NCBI GenBank assembly: GCA_932294295.1
Contig: OW028575.1
Location: 13,024,058-13,088,057 of the forward strand
DNA from: Alitta virens
Lineage: Eukaryota; Annelida; Polychaeta; Phyllodocida; Nereididae
Direction of reading: 5' to 3'
DNA: 64,000 nt
Shown: positions 45,573 to 56,876 of the stretch, in pieces
How positions within the stretch are numbered: the stretch's first letter is position 1
How the letters are laid out: each line of letters begins with the position of its first letter
The notes under the pieces: generated by a model
What the model was told of the DNA's origin: nothing
What the model saw: only the letters and a program-made list of their open reading frames with translations
Databases searched by the model: none
Translations under genes and position numbers: made by a program

Positions 45573-48500
45573 ATGGCGAAATTCAAGCCGCCGAAAGAGT
45601 TGGATTTTACCAAGCCTGAAAATTGGCAGCCATGGCGCCAACGATTCGAACGCTACAGTATAGCTTCAAAATTATCAGCCGAAGAAGGGACAATTCAAGT
45701 GAACACTCTTTTATATGCTATGGGAGCTGAATCTGAAACAATTTTTCAGTCGTTTGGGTTGTCAGCAGATGACGCCAAGGTAATTAAGACTGTTCTTGAG
45801 AAATTTGACAGCTACTTTGAGCCAAAGAGAAATGTGATTCATGAGCGGGCTATGTTTTATGAACGTTCACAAAAAGACGGTGAGAGTGTTGAGGCCTACA
45901 TTAGAACTTTACACGAAATGGCCACACATTGTGAGTTCACCAAAAAGGCAGAACAAATTCGTGACAGACTTGTTGTTGGACTTAGAGACGAGGAGGTGTC
46001 ACAAGAGTTGCAGTTGAAAGGAAATGATCTGACACTTGATCAAGCCTGCACATTGGCCCGAAACACAGAGTCTGTCAAGAGACAGTTGGCCGAACAGCAT
46101 CCTAGAGCAGTAGCTGAAGTTAGGAGGTCCAGTCGTGGACGCGGTCGAGGACGTGGTCACGCCAGTCGTGGGCGTGGGAGAGGCTCTCATCAGTCGCAGT
46201 CGCAGAGCTCTCACAGCAGCAGTCAAAGACAAAGACCAGCAGCACAGTCGTCCAGTTCGTCAACAGAGGAGATTCTGTGTCGATACTGCAATCGGAGGCA
46301 TGTTGCAGATAGGAACTTTTGTATGGCGAAGAATGCAAAGTGCCACAAGTGTAATCAGAGGGGCCATTATGCTAAATGTTGCCCACAAAATCGTCAAGTC
46401 CGGGAAGTCGTTGTGCCCGATGAATATGGTGACTATGAGTATGACGAAAACTGTGATTATTTTCTTGGTAGCGTTTCCAGTGGTTCTGACAGGCCATGGG
46501 AACTTGAGCTGTGTGTTGGTGGCAGGTCAGTTAAGTTCAAATTGGACTCTGGAGCGGATGTATGTGTGCTAAGTGATGTGGCTTACCGTTGCATGAGCAA
46601 TATTCCCAAGCTTCAGAAATGCAACATTAACCTGAAGAGTGTCAGTGGCAAGCTGGAGTGCTTGGGTACTTTTAGTACCAAAGTCCTGTACAAGAACATT
46701 CGTTATTTGTTAACATTCTACGTCGTAGCTGGTGCTACTAACAACCTGCTGAGTCGAGCTGCTTGTTCAGCTATGAAGTTGCTGCAAGTCCATCTAGATG
46801 AGACTGTGCGAGATGATACTGTGTTCGGTGATTTGGGCAAGATGAATTGTGCCCCGGTGAAAATTCGCCTTAAACCAGATGCAGTGCCGTATTCCTTACA
46901 CACTGCCCGAAGGATACCAATACCTTTAATGGAAAAGGTTAAGGCTGAACTCAACAGAATGGAGCGTGAGGGTGTAATCAAGAAAATTACAGAGGCCACT
47001 GAGTGGTGTGCCGCAATGGTGCCAGTCATTAAGAAGAATGGAAGTGTCCGCATATGTGTGGATTTGAAGCAGCTAAATAAAGCAGTTGTCAGGGAGCGTT
47101 ACGTGTTACCGTCTCTGGATGATCTTCTGCCAAAGCTCGCTGGTGCCCAAGTGTTCACGTCTCTGGATTGCTCGAGTGGGTTCTGGGCGATTCCTCTAGA
47201 CCCGGAAGCAGCAAAGTTGACGACGTTTATCACACCCTTCGGACGTTACCATTTTCAGCGACTTCCGTTCGGGATATCAAGCGCACCGGAAATATTTCAG
47301 CGTGTGATGGCTGATCTTCTGACCGAACAGGAAGGAACCGTGTTGTACATGGATGACATCTTGGTCTATGGTGTTTCCAAGGAACAGCACGATGAACGCC
47401 TCAAGAGAGTGCTAGAAACAATCAGACTGGCCGGACTTAAGCTAAACAAGGCCAAATGTGAATTTTCCAAGAGCAGTTTGGATTTCTTAGGTCATCGTGT
47501 GAGTGGGACAGGAGTCCAGCCTGCACCTAGTAAGGTCGATGCTGTGGTAAAGATGAAACCACCCCAGAATGTGTCAGAACTTAAGTCGGTGCTAGGATTG
47601 TTCAATTATTTGTGTCGTTATGTACCAAATCTGTCAAGTGTGTTAAGTCCAATGTCTAGTTTGCTACGCTCAAGCAGTGTTTGGAGCTGGGGTAAACCGC
47701 AAGACGATGCTTTTAAGAAAGCGAAAGATTTCATTGTACGTTCACCCACATTATCTTATTACGATCCAACAAAGCCCACTATTGTGAGTGCGGATGCCAG
47801 CAGCTATGGATTAGGGGCCTGCCTTCTGCAACTACATGGTGAGGACCGGAAACCAATTGCTTTCGCTTCACGTACATTGACGGACGCTGAGAAGAAGTAC
47901 GCTCAGATTGAGAAAGAGTGCCTTGCATCAGTATGGGCTTGTGAACGATTTGCTCAGTATCTGTCTGGACTACGAACTTTCACTTTAGAGACTGATCACA
48001 AACCCTTAGTTCCTCTAATGATGACCCGCGACATTGACCAGGTGCCTATCCGTTGTCAGCGTTTGCTATTGAGAATGTTACGATTCAATCCGGAGGTGAT
48101 TCACGTACCCGGAAAAAGCCTGGTGATTGCAGATTCTTTGTCTCGAAGACCTTTACCCCATAGTGTTGAGGATTTGGAATTGGCACAGGAAGTTGTTGCC
48201 TATGTCGAGAATGTTGAACGCGGTACCTTTAGCCCCGGAAAGTTGGAACAAGTCCGTTCTGCTACGGACAATGATGATGAACTACAAGTTGTAATGGACT
48301 ATGTGTTGTCTGGATGGCCACAATACATAAGAGATGTCCCGCAACAGCTTCGTAAGTTCTTTGAGATTCGACACCATCTGTCGATTTCGGAACGACTCTT
48401 GCTTTACGATAGCCGGATCTACGTTCCTTCAGCTTTACGTGCCGATATATTGAGTCGTATCCATCAAGGGCATCAAGGTATTTCGAAATGCCTGGAGAGG

Positions 48501-49535
48501 GCCAGAGGTTCTGTCTACTGGTTAGGAATCTCTGCCCAGATCCAAAATGTCGTACAGTCATGTTCGTTCTGCCAGGAACATCAGAGGACCCAACGGAAGG
48601 AGCCGTTGATGCCAACTCCAATTCCGGAGAGGCCGTGGCAGCGTGTTGCTGCTGATTTGTGTGATGACAACGGTGTCATTTATATGGTAGTTGTTGACTA
48701 TTATTCTCGTTACATTGAACTATGTAAATTGGCCAGAATCACCACCAGTGATATCGTTCGGGAGTTAAAATGCATTTTTGCAAGGTTTGGCATACCTGAA
48801 ATATTTCAAAGTGACAATGGACCGCAGTTTGCATCGGCTGAATTCGCTAAATTCGCAAAAGAGTTTGATTTCGTCCACTCCACTAGCAGTCCACATTTCC
48901 CCCAATCTAACGGAGAAGTGGAACGAGCCGTTCAAACTGCCAAGTCTCTGCTAAGTCAAAGTGATCCCGAAATAGCCCTAATGGTGTATCGTTCGACCCC
49001 TGTGACCTCTACTGGATTTAGCCCAAGTCAACTTCTAATGGGTCGCCAGATTAGGACAACTCTACCAACAATCGCAAGAAATCTACAACCAGGTTGGCCT
49101 GATCAGAAAGCTGTTCAGGTTAATGATGATTATGCAAAGACCTTGCATAAGCAGTACTATGACCGACGACATGGAGTGAAATTGTTGTCTCCATTGTCCT
49201 CAGGTCAGCAAGTAGTGACTAAATTGGATAGTCAAAAGACCTGGACCGGGCAATCGACGGTCAGCACCCATGCTGACACCCCACGTTCGTTGATCATCAA
49301 CAACGACAAGACGAGCCGCAGTGTCCGTAGAAATCGACGTCACCTTATGCCCGTGGACCCTCCCGCGTCCTTGTCTAACCCTGTGTGTGAAAGGCCAATC
49401 GTTGCCAATTCCCCTTCCCCTTCCCCCTCGCCCACTGCCGTGACAACCAGTCCCCTCGGAAGACCCCCTGACCCCCGAAAGAGTGTTACCCAGTCCGGCA
49501 GAATTTCTCGCCCCGTGCAACGATTGGACCTGTGA
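45573..49535 (+). CDS. Gag-Pol polyprotein of a Ty3/gypsy element
   Basis: 1,320 residues from the ATG at 45573. Gag: about 1-170 (PENWQPWRQRFERY, LRDEEVSQELQL), then an Arg-Gly stretch and a CCHC knuckle CHKCNQRGHYAKC near 256. Protease: LDSGADVCVL near 324. Reverse transcriptase: about 425-640 with YMDDILVYG near 592. RNase H: SADASSYGLGACLLQ near 733 and TDHKPL. Integrase: an HHCC region HQGHQGISK...CSFC near 965-1000, then Asp in the NGVIYMVVVDYYSRY region, QSDNGPQF and NGEVERA with D-x35-E spacing. Gag and Pol share one frame, so no frameshift is needed. No chromodomain or envelope is present. The lineage looks Mag/SURL-like by the single CCHC box and fused frame, but this is not tested. 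Confidence 0.97.
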   Translation: MAKFKPPKELDFTKPENWQPWRQRFERYSIASKLSAEEGTIQVNTLLYAMGAESETIFQSFGLSADDAKVIKTVLEKFDSYFEPKRNVIHERAMFYERSQKDGESVEAYIRTLHEMATHCEFTKKAEQIRDRLVVGLRDEEVSQELQLKGNDLTLDQACTLARNTESVKRQLAEQHPRAVAEVRRSSRGRGRGRGHASRGRGRGSHQSQSQSSHSSSQRQRPAAQSSSSSTEEILCRYCNRRHVADRNFCMAKNAKCHKCNQRGHYAKCCPQNRQVREVVVPDEYGDYEYDENCDYFLGSVSSGSDRPWELELCVGGRSVKFKLDSGADVCVLSDVAYRCMSNIPKLQKCNINLKSVSGKLECLGTFSTKVLYKNIRYLLTFYVVAGATNNLLSRAACSAMKLLQVHLDETVRDDTVFGDLGKMNCAPVKIRLKPDAVPYSLHTARRIPIPLMEKVKAELNRMEREGVIKKITEATEWCAAMVPVIKKNGSVRICVDLKQLNKAVVRERYVLPSLDDLLPKLAGAQVFTSLDCSSGFWAIPLDPEAAKLTTFITPFGRYHFQRLPFGISSAPEIFQRVMADLLTEQEGTVLYMDDILVYGVSKEQHDERLKRVLETIRLAGLKLNKAKCEFSKSSLDFLGHRVSGTGVQPAPSKVDAVVKMKPPQNVSELKSVLGLFNYLCRYVPNLSSVLSPMSSLLRSSSVWSWGKPQDDAFKKAKDFIVRSPTLSYYDPTKPTIVSADASSYGLGACLLQLHGEDRKPIAFASRTLTDAEKKYAQIEKECLASVWACERFAQYLSGLRTFTLETDHKPLVPLMMTRDIDQVPIRCQRLLLRMLRFNPEVIHVPGKSLVIADSLSRRPLPHSVEDLELAQEVVAYVENVERGTFSPGKLEQVRSATDNDDELQVVMDYVLSGWPQYIRDVPQQLRKFFEIRHHLSISERLLLYDSRIYVPSALRADILSRIHQGHQGISKCLERARGSVYWLGISAQIQNVVQSCSFCQEHQRTQRKEPLMPTPIPERPWQRVAADLCDDNGVIYMVVVDYYSRYIELCKLARITTSDIVRELKCIFARFGIPEIFQSDNGPQFASAEFAKFAKEFDFVHSTSSPHFPQSNGEVERAVQTAKSLLSQSDPEIALMVYRSTPVTSTGFSPSQLLMGRQIRTTLPTIARNLQPGWPDQKAVQVNDDYAKTLHKQYYDRRHGVKLLSPLSSGQQVVTKLDSQKTWTGQSTVSTHADTPRSLIINNDKTSRSVRRNRRHLMPVDPPASLSNPVCERPIVANSPSPSPSPTAVTTSPLGRPPDPRKSVTQSGRISRPVQRLDL

Positions 49536-49837
49536 CAGTGACACTTTGAAAACACATCAAAATCTTGTGAATTGACTTTTATTTCATAAATGAACATTTT
49601 GACATTTTATTTTGTGATTTATATGTGCCAATATTTGTTTCTCGCGATGTGCCAAAGTTATTTTGTATTTGTCTAACATTTTGATTTCGTATATGACATT
49701 TTATGCTACCATTCCATTTATATGAACAATCAATTTTATTTCCTCTCACATGAACTTTTATTTTCATATTAACAATCATTGATGTGTATTTCTATATTTC
49801 CACACTTTGAGATGTGATTTTCACTGTTCTCAACATA

Positions 49838-49955
49838 AAAGCTACAATATATTTTGTAGTCAGAACATTTTAAAATAATGCTCTGTTGTTTAGATTAAAG
49901 CTACAATATATTTTGTAGTCAGAACATTTTAAAATAATGCTCTGTTAATTAGATT
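49838..49955 (+). repeat. 59-bp tandem duplication in the LTR element's 3' region
   Basis: Two nearly identical 59-bp units beginning aaagctacaatatattttg lie between the gag-pol stop and the 3' LTR. The low divergence points to a recent slippage or template-switch event. Confidence 0.95.
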
Positions 49956-50153
49956 TAAATTTAAAATCCGAATGCATTGTTGTCATTCGTAGTCAGTTCA
50001 GTTTTGAGCCATGTGTAAATTCATAAGATCTTAAAATTTCCAAAATAGGGGAGATGTATGATTTGTAAGATGTAAAAGGAAGTAACATATAAAAGAAATT
50101 TTATAATTATTACAAAAGAATGAATTTCAATTTTCTTAAATTTCAATTATCTT

Positions 50154-50164
50154 AAAAGGGGAGA
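50154..50164 (+). promoter_or_regulatory. Polypurine tract
   Basis: aaaaggggaga ends immediately before the 3' LTR, where the plus-strand primer of LTR elements lies. Confidence 0.85.
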
Positions 50165-50297
50165 TGTCATATCATTGTAAATATTACGGCCGTTCACGAA
50201 CGTCGCCGAAGTGCCCCGGCTTATCTGTATGTAAACCCCGCGCATGCGCAATGCTAATAAATATACATGTGCTACAAACATGGCGTTTGTTATGACA
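50165..50297 (+). repeat. 3' LTR
   Basis: 133 bp, identical to the 5' LTR base for base. Confidence 0.95.
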
Positions 50298-50924
50298 GGG
50301 ACCATGGCAATGAGACGAATGAAGGTTTCAGGGTAAATCTAGGAAGGTGGGGCACCAAGAGCACAAGTGTGTAAAAAAAAAAGAAGCATTTTCAAGGCAG
50401 TATCTCAAAAGATGATATGGCTTCGGTGAAGAATTTCTTGCAAAGCATGCACTAGATGGGTCTTTTTGGAGTCTGGCTGTCCAGTTTTGTTTCAAGCGTG
50501 CCAGGCTAATTTTGATCAAGTACCATACTTTGTTGTGCACATGATGTTATTTTATTTACAAGACCACATTCCCCTTAAATCATGCCATAGTTTCTTCCTG
50601 AGAGCAACCATCATGCCCTGTATTGCACAAAATTAACACATACAGGTGAACTATGACCTTGATGCAAATTCTCAAGTTACACTTATCAATAAAATTTATG
50701 GATGAACTAAATGTTGTGAAAGACCTCTGAAGTGACCCTGCAAAAAAATCTGAATTGTTCACTTTTAACTTTGTGGTGTTCTGCTGTTGAAACATTTAAA
50801 TACATTGAAGACACCACTGAGGCACCAGTTTAATAGAGACAAGGCAAATTCAGGTGTCCTGAGTCTGAAACTTCTCAGGGATGAAAACAAATATTTTTCT
50901 TATTCCATTTTTAATTGACCAGGA

Positions 50925-51300
50925 AACACTTAGTTCAGGCTGCACGAAGACAACTTGTGAAAGAAATGAGAATGAATTCTTTGCCATCATATGTGAAGAG
51001 TCCACCGACATTTCTAAGACAACTATAATTTTCAGTGGGACATTGTAAAAGCATGTATGAAATATCTGAAGATTTCATTGTCTCATGCCATGTGATAAGG
51101 ATTCCAGCAGCATTCGAATGATTCGAGGCAGAAACCAGACTGAAATTGCAACAAAATGCTACAAAGATTTGACAGAACTGTGAAACGCTACAAAGTTGCG
51201 TGCACAGAAAGCTAATTCGTAAAAGTTGTGGAAGATTGCTTTGGAAAAACTTTGTTATCAGTAAATTCATTGAAAAAGTTGTTTTTCCAAATGAGATCGC
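50925..51300 (+). pseudogene. Decayed hAT-like transposase fragment
   Basis: In shifting plus-strand frames one reads HLVQAARRQLVKEM, then NEFFAIICEESTDISK, then a stop, then SMYEISEDFIVSC. The order matches the FFxIIxDETTDIS block and the following EDFI block of hAT-like/DUF4371 transposases. Several stops and shifts make it non-functional. Homology is from pattern memory, so moderate. Confidence 0.5.
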
Positions 51301-52061
51301 TACTGATTTATGACGTGGAAGATAACTACAGATTTTTGAACGTTGAGAGAAATTTTATGCTTATAAGGATGAAATTCATAGACTATGAGTACTAAATCTT
51401 TTCATAAGAATGGAACCAGGAAGGTCGTTTGATTCTGATGAAATTCAGACTGAAATACTAATCCTTTGCTTCATCAGCCTACCGAAGAGGATGGTTTCCT
51501 ACCAGGAAATTAAAAACTAGTCTCCAGTATGACTGACGGGGATAGTCATGACTTCAAGACTTGGATTCTTTTGTGATGGTTTGAGAAAATTGGCTTGAAA
51601 ACTTTAACTCCAATCAATCATATTTAGATGACATTCACAGACTTCAAAACAAGTCTTTTAACAACATAATGTTTATATTGCAAAGACTTTATCCAGAACA
51701 TAAGAAAGACCTTCTGTCTTGATATTTGATGAGATTCACAGACTGTAAAGTAACTACGTCTTTTAACAACACCATAACAATTAGAAGAACACAAGATAAA
51801 TATCCTGTTAGTAGTAACAGTGGTAGTTTACGTCCAGTCCAATTCAATAACTCATATATATTTGTGGTGTACTTGTTAACACTCCCAGATATTACTATCA
51901 TAACATGAAAGTGCTGGTTTGCTAGTGTGAGAGGAAATTACATTATTGTCACTAAATGTTGCCATGTTAGAATCTTGTATGAAGACTGAGATGTCAATAA
52001 AAACAGATTTTTTTTCACTTTTCATATTCAAACAATAACAATACATATCCAATATTAAGTA
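51301..52061. other. Non-coding DNA
   Basis: No gene is supported. Repeated phrases such as gatgaaattcatagacta/gatgagattcacagactg recur at about 51368, 51437, 51630 and 51729, suggesting a short decayed tandem repeat. The polyadenylation region of the minus-strand PR-domain gene is probably at its right end (about 51995-52060). Confidence 0.5.
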
Positions 52062-55000
52062 CTATACAGTCCATTGTTCACCTCCTTCTATTTCTATGGT
52101 GTATTGCAAGGCAACATCATCTGCTGCAAGTACTTTAACCTGTTCATTCCCTTCTTCAATTACAAAATGTTGATTATCCCCCATGAATATTTGTTGACCA
52201 TCCTTCTCCACTAGTTCCACTGTTTCCACAGATATTTCACGCCCTTCTATACCAAGATTTTCTGTAACTACTTCACCCTCCGTCTCTCCTTCAGCTATCA
52301 GTTCCACAACTTGACCTGTCAGTTCTCTCTGGTCCTCCAAAACCTGAAACAAAGAATTTTAATTTAAGCTATGATGCTAATCAGGCCACATAGTTCTATT
52401 TATGTTCTTCTGCCATTTATGCTACACAATGATTATGTCTAGATTAGCAAAAAATATTTTAATACTACAGTCCAATCCTGCATATTTCTCAAACTACAAA
52501 GATCAGCAGATGTATTCCAACTTGTTTTGGTCATGTTGCCAGTCATACAAATGCCTACACGGAGTACACTTGCCACTCCACTGTGAGATGGGTAACCAAT
52601 TAGAGTCTGAGAGATAAAATACCTGTGACATCAACATCAAACTGCCCAATTTTACACTTCATATCTGTTGAATATGTTGGCAGTTATAAATTGGCTCGTT
52701 TCAATAATCAAATGGTACCAACTACATTGTATACATGTCTAATAGCACCACAATACTGACCTGCTCATAAAGAACTTCCACTTCCTCAGAATCTGGAGGA
52801 TCCGATGGCAATGCTACCTTCTCGAGTCCATGGACACTGACAAGATGCTGCCTGACTAGATAACGACTAGAGAAAGATATGTGGCAAGTTTGACAGACAT
52901 AGATTTTGTTCTTATTGTGAGATGCCACATGATTTTTTAAGGCCCAGGTATCCGGAAATCCTCGGTCACAAATAGTGCAAACAAATTTATACTGCTTTTC
53001 ATGGATGTGTCGTTGGTGTTTGTTCATGGAAGATTTGTGTGGAAATGTTTTACTGCATGTTGGGCATGAATACGTTGTAGAAGAATGAGTTCTTTGCAAA
53101 TGACTTCTTAAGGCAGCTTCTGACTTGAAAACTTTGGAACACTTCGGGCATTCTAGAGCAGCACTGGGGTCTGGATGTTTAGTTTTCATGTGATGGGCCA
53201 ATTGGGACTCGTAGAAAAACACACGTTCACATTGCGGGCAATCAATACCACCTTTCCCTCCATGCACTTCTTTGGAATGTGTCCGAAGTACCTTCCTGTT
53301 GTGAAACACACATCCACATTCACTACACGCTAATTTCTTATTCTTCAACCCATATGGATGGTAGATATGGAAGTGTTTCTGAAAGCCTATCATATCCCTG
53401 AACTGAACTTCACATCGGGGGCACTCTGGGATATCTAGTCCATGAACAAATGGCCTCTCCTTATTGCCGTAATAGGGAACATGGACCTTCAGAGCTTCCA
53501 TGGGAGATATTGTCCTTGTTGTAACAAAAAAGATGCCTTCTGGCTTCATCACTGCTAACATATTGGCTTCTTCAGCAGCACTCTCTTGAAGAAAACGACA
53601 CCAATTGCTATTTTCTGGTTCTCCACAATACAAGAAATGTCTGAAAAATAACCAACATATACTACAGTTAAGTCTTATACAAACCAAGCAAAATCTCACA
53701 ATTAAGACAACCACTTGGAATCACTTAAGTGGCCTTAAATATTGCATGTAGTGATCAAGAAGCAGTGTCACACTGGGAACATATAGACGTGGACTGAAAT
53801 CTAGGTTGAAGGTGGTATCATTGGGTGGTCATAATCGTGGGGTACCATTTTGCATCAATCTTCCCTCATAAACTTGTTCAATACCTTTCCCCCTGTTCCT
53901 CGTATCGCAGAAACCAAATATCTTCTAGGTCCACACCTTCAGGAAAGGTGTCTTCTGTTAGCAGAATCCCAACCAGTGGTCCATACTGTGAGAGAGGCTT
54001 TAGTTGTTCAAAAGCATAAACTGCCATCTTGTTGGTTTTCTGGTTCTTTATAAGACAAAGGCCAGATGGTAGACTAGTTAGGGACTGAATGTTGACATTG
54101 GTCATTCCTTCTTCAGGATTTGTCACTGGAAGTAAAGCAATAATGAATGTATCAATCAATAGTACGTAGCCCAACCAAATTGTTACTGCATATCATTTAG
54201 GTGACTAGGTCTATCCCTTTCCTTTTTCAAGAGATATGTTTATAATACTTGATCAAACTACAGAATAGAAAATCAAATATCAACTTAAAGTTATTGAAAA
54301 GAAACTTACATTTCAAAAAATTTTAATATCCAGAACAAACCTTGGCTTACCTGTATGTTTGGGATTGTAGAAAGGACATTTTCTAGAATCACGAATATTG
54401 CCATGCATGTTGGTCAAGCAATCTGCGCAAAATGTTCTCTTGGTCCGCGCAACGGCCAGGTCAAAGTAATGCTTCACAGACTGAAGAACATTTCCTGCTC
54501 GATCCACCCACACACTCTGCTTCTGACTTCCTTCCAAAGTTGAGGTTGGCTCCGTGTCACCTGGTCTTTTATCCCCGACATCAGCCACTGCATCAGCTGT
54601 CTCTTCATTGCCATCTTGCAGATCCTTTGTTTCTGTAAAATCAATACATATCTTTAAAAGATAAGCAACTAGGCACTCCTAACTTGCACTACATGGTCAT
54701 AGCCATAGATAGACCCTAATTGATTAAAATGCCAAACAATGGTGGGTTATTAACTTCATAATACATAATTATTTATTGTACATTTTTATTTTATCAACTG
54801 TGTACAATTGTATAAATTATTACTTATATGGTGCATCTTGGTTTTTCAACAGCACATTTATCTGCACCATGCTCTACCTTGTCTTTCCTTAATTTGCCTC
54901 TTTACAGGGATAAAAGGCAAGTACTCTAAATTATAAATATATCCAGGACACATTGGCATCCCATCACAAATCACACCTTGGTTCACAGTTTCAATAGAAA

Positions 55001-56450
55001 CAGGAGTCTTCCTAGGCCTTCCAGGACGTCTTACAGATGCAGATGATGCTGAAAGAGGTGTATCGATATGAGCTAGTCTTCTTTCATTTAGATGTTGCCC
55101 AATTTTGCGTGGTCTTCCTGGCTGTCTTGGCTTTCCAACAACAAATATATCTGGATCATATTCTACTTCATCTTTCCTTGGTCTGCCTCTTCCTCTTTTC
55201 TTCTCAGTGAATAACTGAACTTGGGCATCACTTTGTGCTGGTGGATTATCATTCAACACTTCAGCATCAACAACCACCTTCCTAGGACGTCCTCTCTTTC
55301 TTTTCACGGGACTTTGAGATTTTTCCGTTGGCACATCATTACCAGATCTTGTAGAATCAGCAGCGGTGTTCCTCTGATCACTTTCAGAGAGAGATGAAGT
55401 CTCCAATTCTGTTTTGGCCCTTTTCATAAAATGAACCAATTCCGGTCTCAATTTTCGAACTCGACCCAACCTTCCGATGACAAGAACAGGTTTGTCTTCA
55501 ACCTGTCCACCTTTTCTGTCTGAGAAATTGGTGCTTTCTAGAGATGATCCAGATTTTAGTGGCTTCTTCAAATCAGTAGATAAATCACGAACCATATGAT
55601 GCCCTGTTTTTGATTTCTTGTTATTCTTTCCAGTTATTGCCTTATCGAGTAACCCATTTCTCTTTTGTTTGGAAACAAAGCTTGAATAATCTAGGGCAGT
55701 ATTGTCTTTCTTATCCTTGTGTGTTTCTGTAGACTTTTCAAGAATTACTTCATGGACCATTAATGGTTCGTCTGGCAAGCTGTGTTGGTCAGGTGATTGA
55801 TTAGTAATCAGATACACAATACATCCATCCGCGTGAAACTGTTTGACTTGAAAATTGTCTAAATTTGTTTGAAAAGTAATGCCTGTGGACTCTTCCTTGA
55901 TAATGCTGACATTTTCAGATTGGATAGTCTCATTTTGTCTACAAACCCAGTATGTTACTGATGCTTGGGATTCTAAGGAGTGTGAGGTCCCATCACATGG
56001 GATTTCTTTGATGACCAAATCTGTAATATCAGACAAAAATTTCACTTCAAGTTCCATGGGGGTTTTTTCTTCAGAAACACCCTGTGTGGACTCAGTGGAG
56101 CCATCATATACCCCAGCACTGGTCTCCTCAGCATTATGGTCACAGCCATCACGTCCAGGAACGCCCACGAGGATGTCTGTCCCGCCACTCGCAATTTCAA
56201 TTTGTTGATTTGCAATTTCAGTGTCTGACAATGCAGAGGGATTTTGTGCATTTCCAATAATTCCAACATCATGAAAAACAGCTGTGTGTGAGGCATCATT
56301 TACTTGCCCTGATATGACCAGCGAACTGTCAGATAATTGAACTATTCTCCCAGGATTATTTTCGTGTCCCTGACCACCGCCAACAGCAGCTGCAACTGCA
56401 GATAAAACCTGCAAATACTCTGGATGTTGTTCTGACGCCTTTTCGGCCAT
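52062..56450 (-). CDS. PR-domain protein with AT-hooks and seven C2H2 zinc fingers (5 exons)
   Basis: Minus-strand exons 56450-54878, 54632-54351, 54125-53885, 53640-52761 and 52343-52062 join in phase to give 1,085 residues. Residues 1-380 are acidic and without recognised fold. Four AT-hooks (core GRPRK) lie near 385, 422, 446 and 478. Exon 2 holds a CxxC...H...C knuckle (CADCLTNMHGNIRDSRKC). A PR/SET domain spans about 625-760 (FEQLKPLSQYGPLVG, NWCRFLQESAAEEANMLAV, EGIFFVTTRTISPMEALKV). Seven C2H2 fingers follow at about 770-970, then an acidic tail. PRDM proteins are nuclear DNA-binding regulators, some with methyltransferase activity; the catalytic SET residues are not evident. The knuckle-PR-finger order recalls PRDM10/PRDM15-type proteins, but I cannot assign an orthologue. 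The start is the first ATG, 426 bp from the divergent RNF185-type gene. Confidence 0.88.
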
Positions 56451-56876
56451 TTTCGTTGTTGCCAGTATATTTGGTATTTCCAGAAGAGGGCAGCATTAGT
56501 GACTTAGATATTTTTGGAAAGAGTACATACAGTGAGGTTTAGGTCACGAAAATGACAGTTCGCTAATCTGAGTGTGCTTTAAATTTAAATTAAGCAGGAA
56601 AAATATCATTGGAAGGCACACGACAACATTTTTAGATCAGTCTAAATGTTTCGGGAGAGGGCGCTGCAACTTTACCGGAAGTGGGATCCACCTTCATCGT
56701 GACGTCACACGGTCTCCCCATGTTCTGTTTTGATATGCGTCATGTTATGTACACGTAAACCTTTTACACGAATAAGTGTGGAATATGATAGAGTTATGTG
56801 TTAAATCTTGAAAGACCGCGTTTGTAGGATCTATTTTTTAATTCCACTAATCTTCAGTGACTGTTTTTCTGGCAGT
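56451..56876. promoter_or_regulatory. Bidirectional promoter region
   Basis: 426 bp separate the divergent start codons of the PR-domain gene (minus) and the RING ligase gene (plus). Within it are a perfect ETS site ACCGGAAGTG (56674-56683), a consensus CRE TGACGTCA (56700-56707), a CTCF-like site (56480) and gagggcgctgc at 56655. A cttcagtgactg...ctggcag stretch just before the plus-strand ATG looks like a 3' splice site, so a 5'-UTR intron may exist. ETS and CRE pairs are typical of housekeeping promoters. Confidence 0.6.
56480..56493 (+). promoter_or_regulatory. CTCF-like motif
   Basis: CCAGAAGAGGGCAG fits 13 of 14 positions of the CTCF consensus and lies 30 bp upstream of the PR-domain start codon. 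Confidence 0.35.

Larger units (their letters stand above)
45306..50297 (+). mobile_element. Intact Ty3/gypsy LTR retrotransposon
   Basis: Identical 133-bp LTRs (45306-45438 and 50165-50297) begin TG and end CA and are flanked by the 5-bp duplication gggac (45301-45305, 50298-50302). One long gag-pol frame lies between. Domain order (protease, RT, RNase H, integrase) defines Ty3/gypsy. Identical LTRs plus an open frame imply a very recent insertion. The non-coding tail 49536-50164 contains a 59-bp direct duplication. Confidence 0.97.
45236..50319 (-). mobile_element. tRNA-derived SINE copy 5, head-truncated and split by the LTR element
   Basis: SINE sequence at 45236-45305 and 50303-50319 forms one copy interrupted by the Ty3/gypsy element. 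The outer duplication tgaaggtttcagggt at 45221-45235 and 50320-50334 belongs to the SINE. The tRNA head is missing. The order of events is therefore SINE first, LTR element second. Confidence 0.92.

Noticed and set aside
52722..52760. C-terminal extension of PR-domain exon 4 to a stop in the intron
   Set aside because: A GAGCAG-GTCAGT donor joins in phase 0 to 52343, giving an acidic tail; the read-through is intronic.
54355..54638. Plus-strand frames over PR-domain gene exon 2
   Set aside because: They are antisense shadows; the minus-strand exon has matching splice phases and a zinc knuckle.
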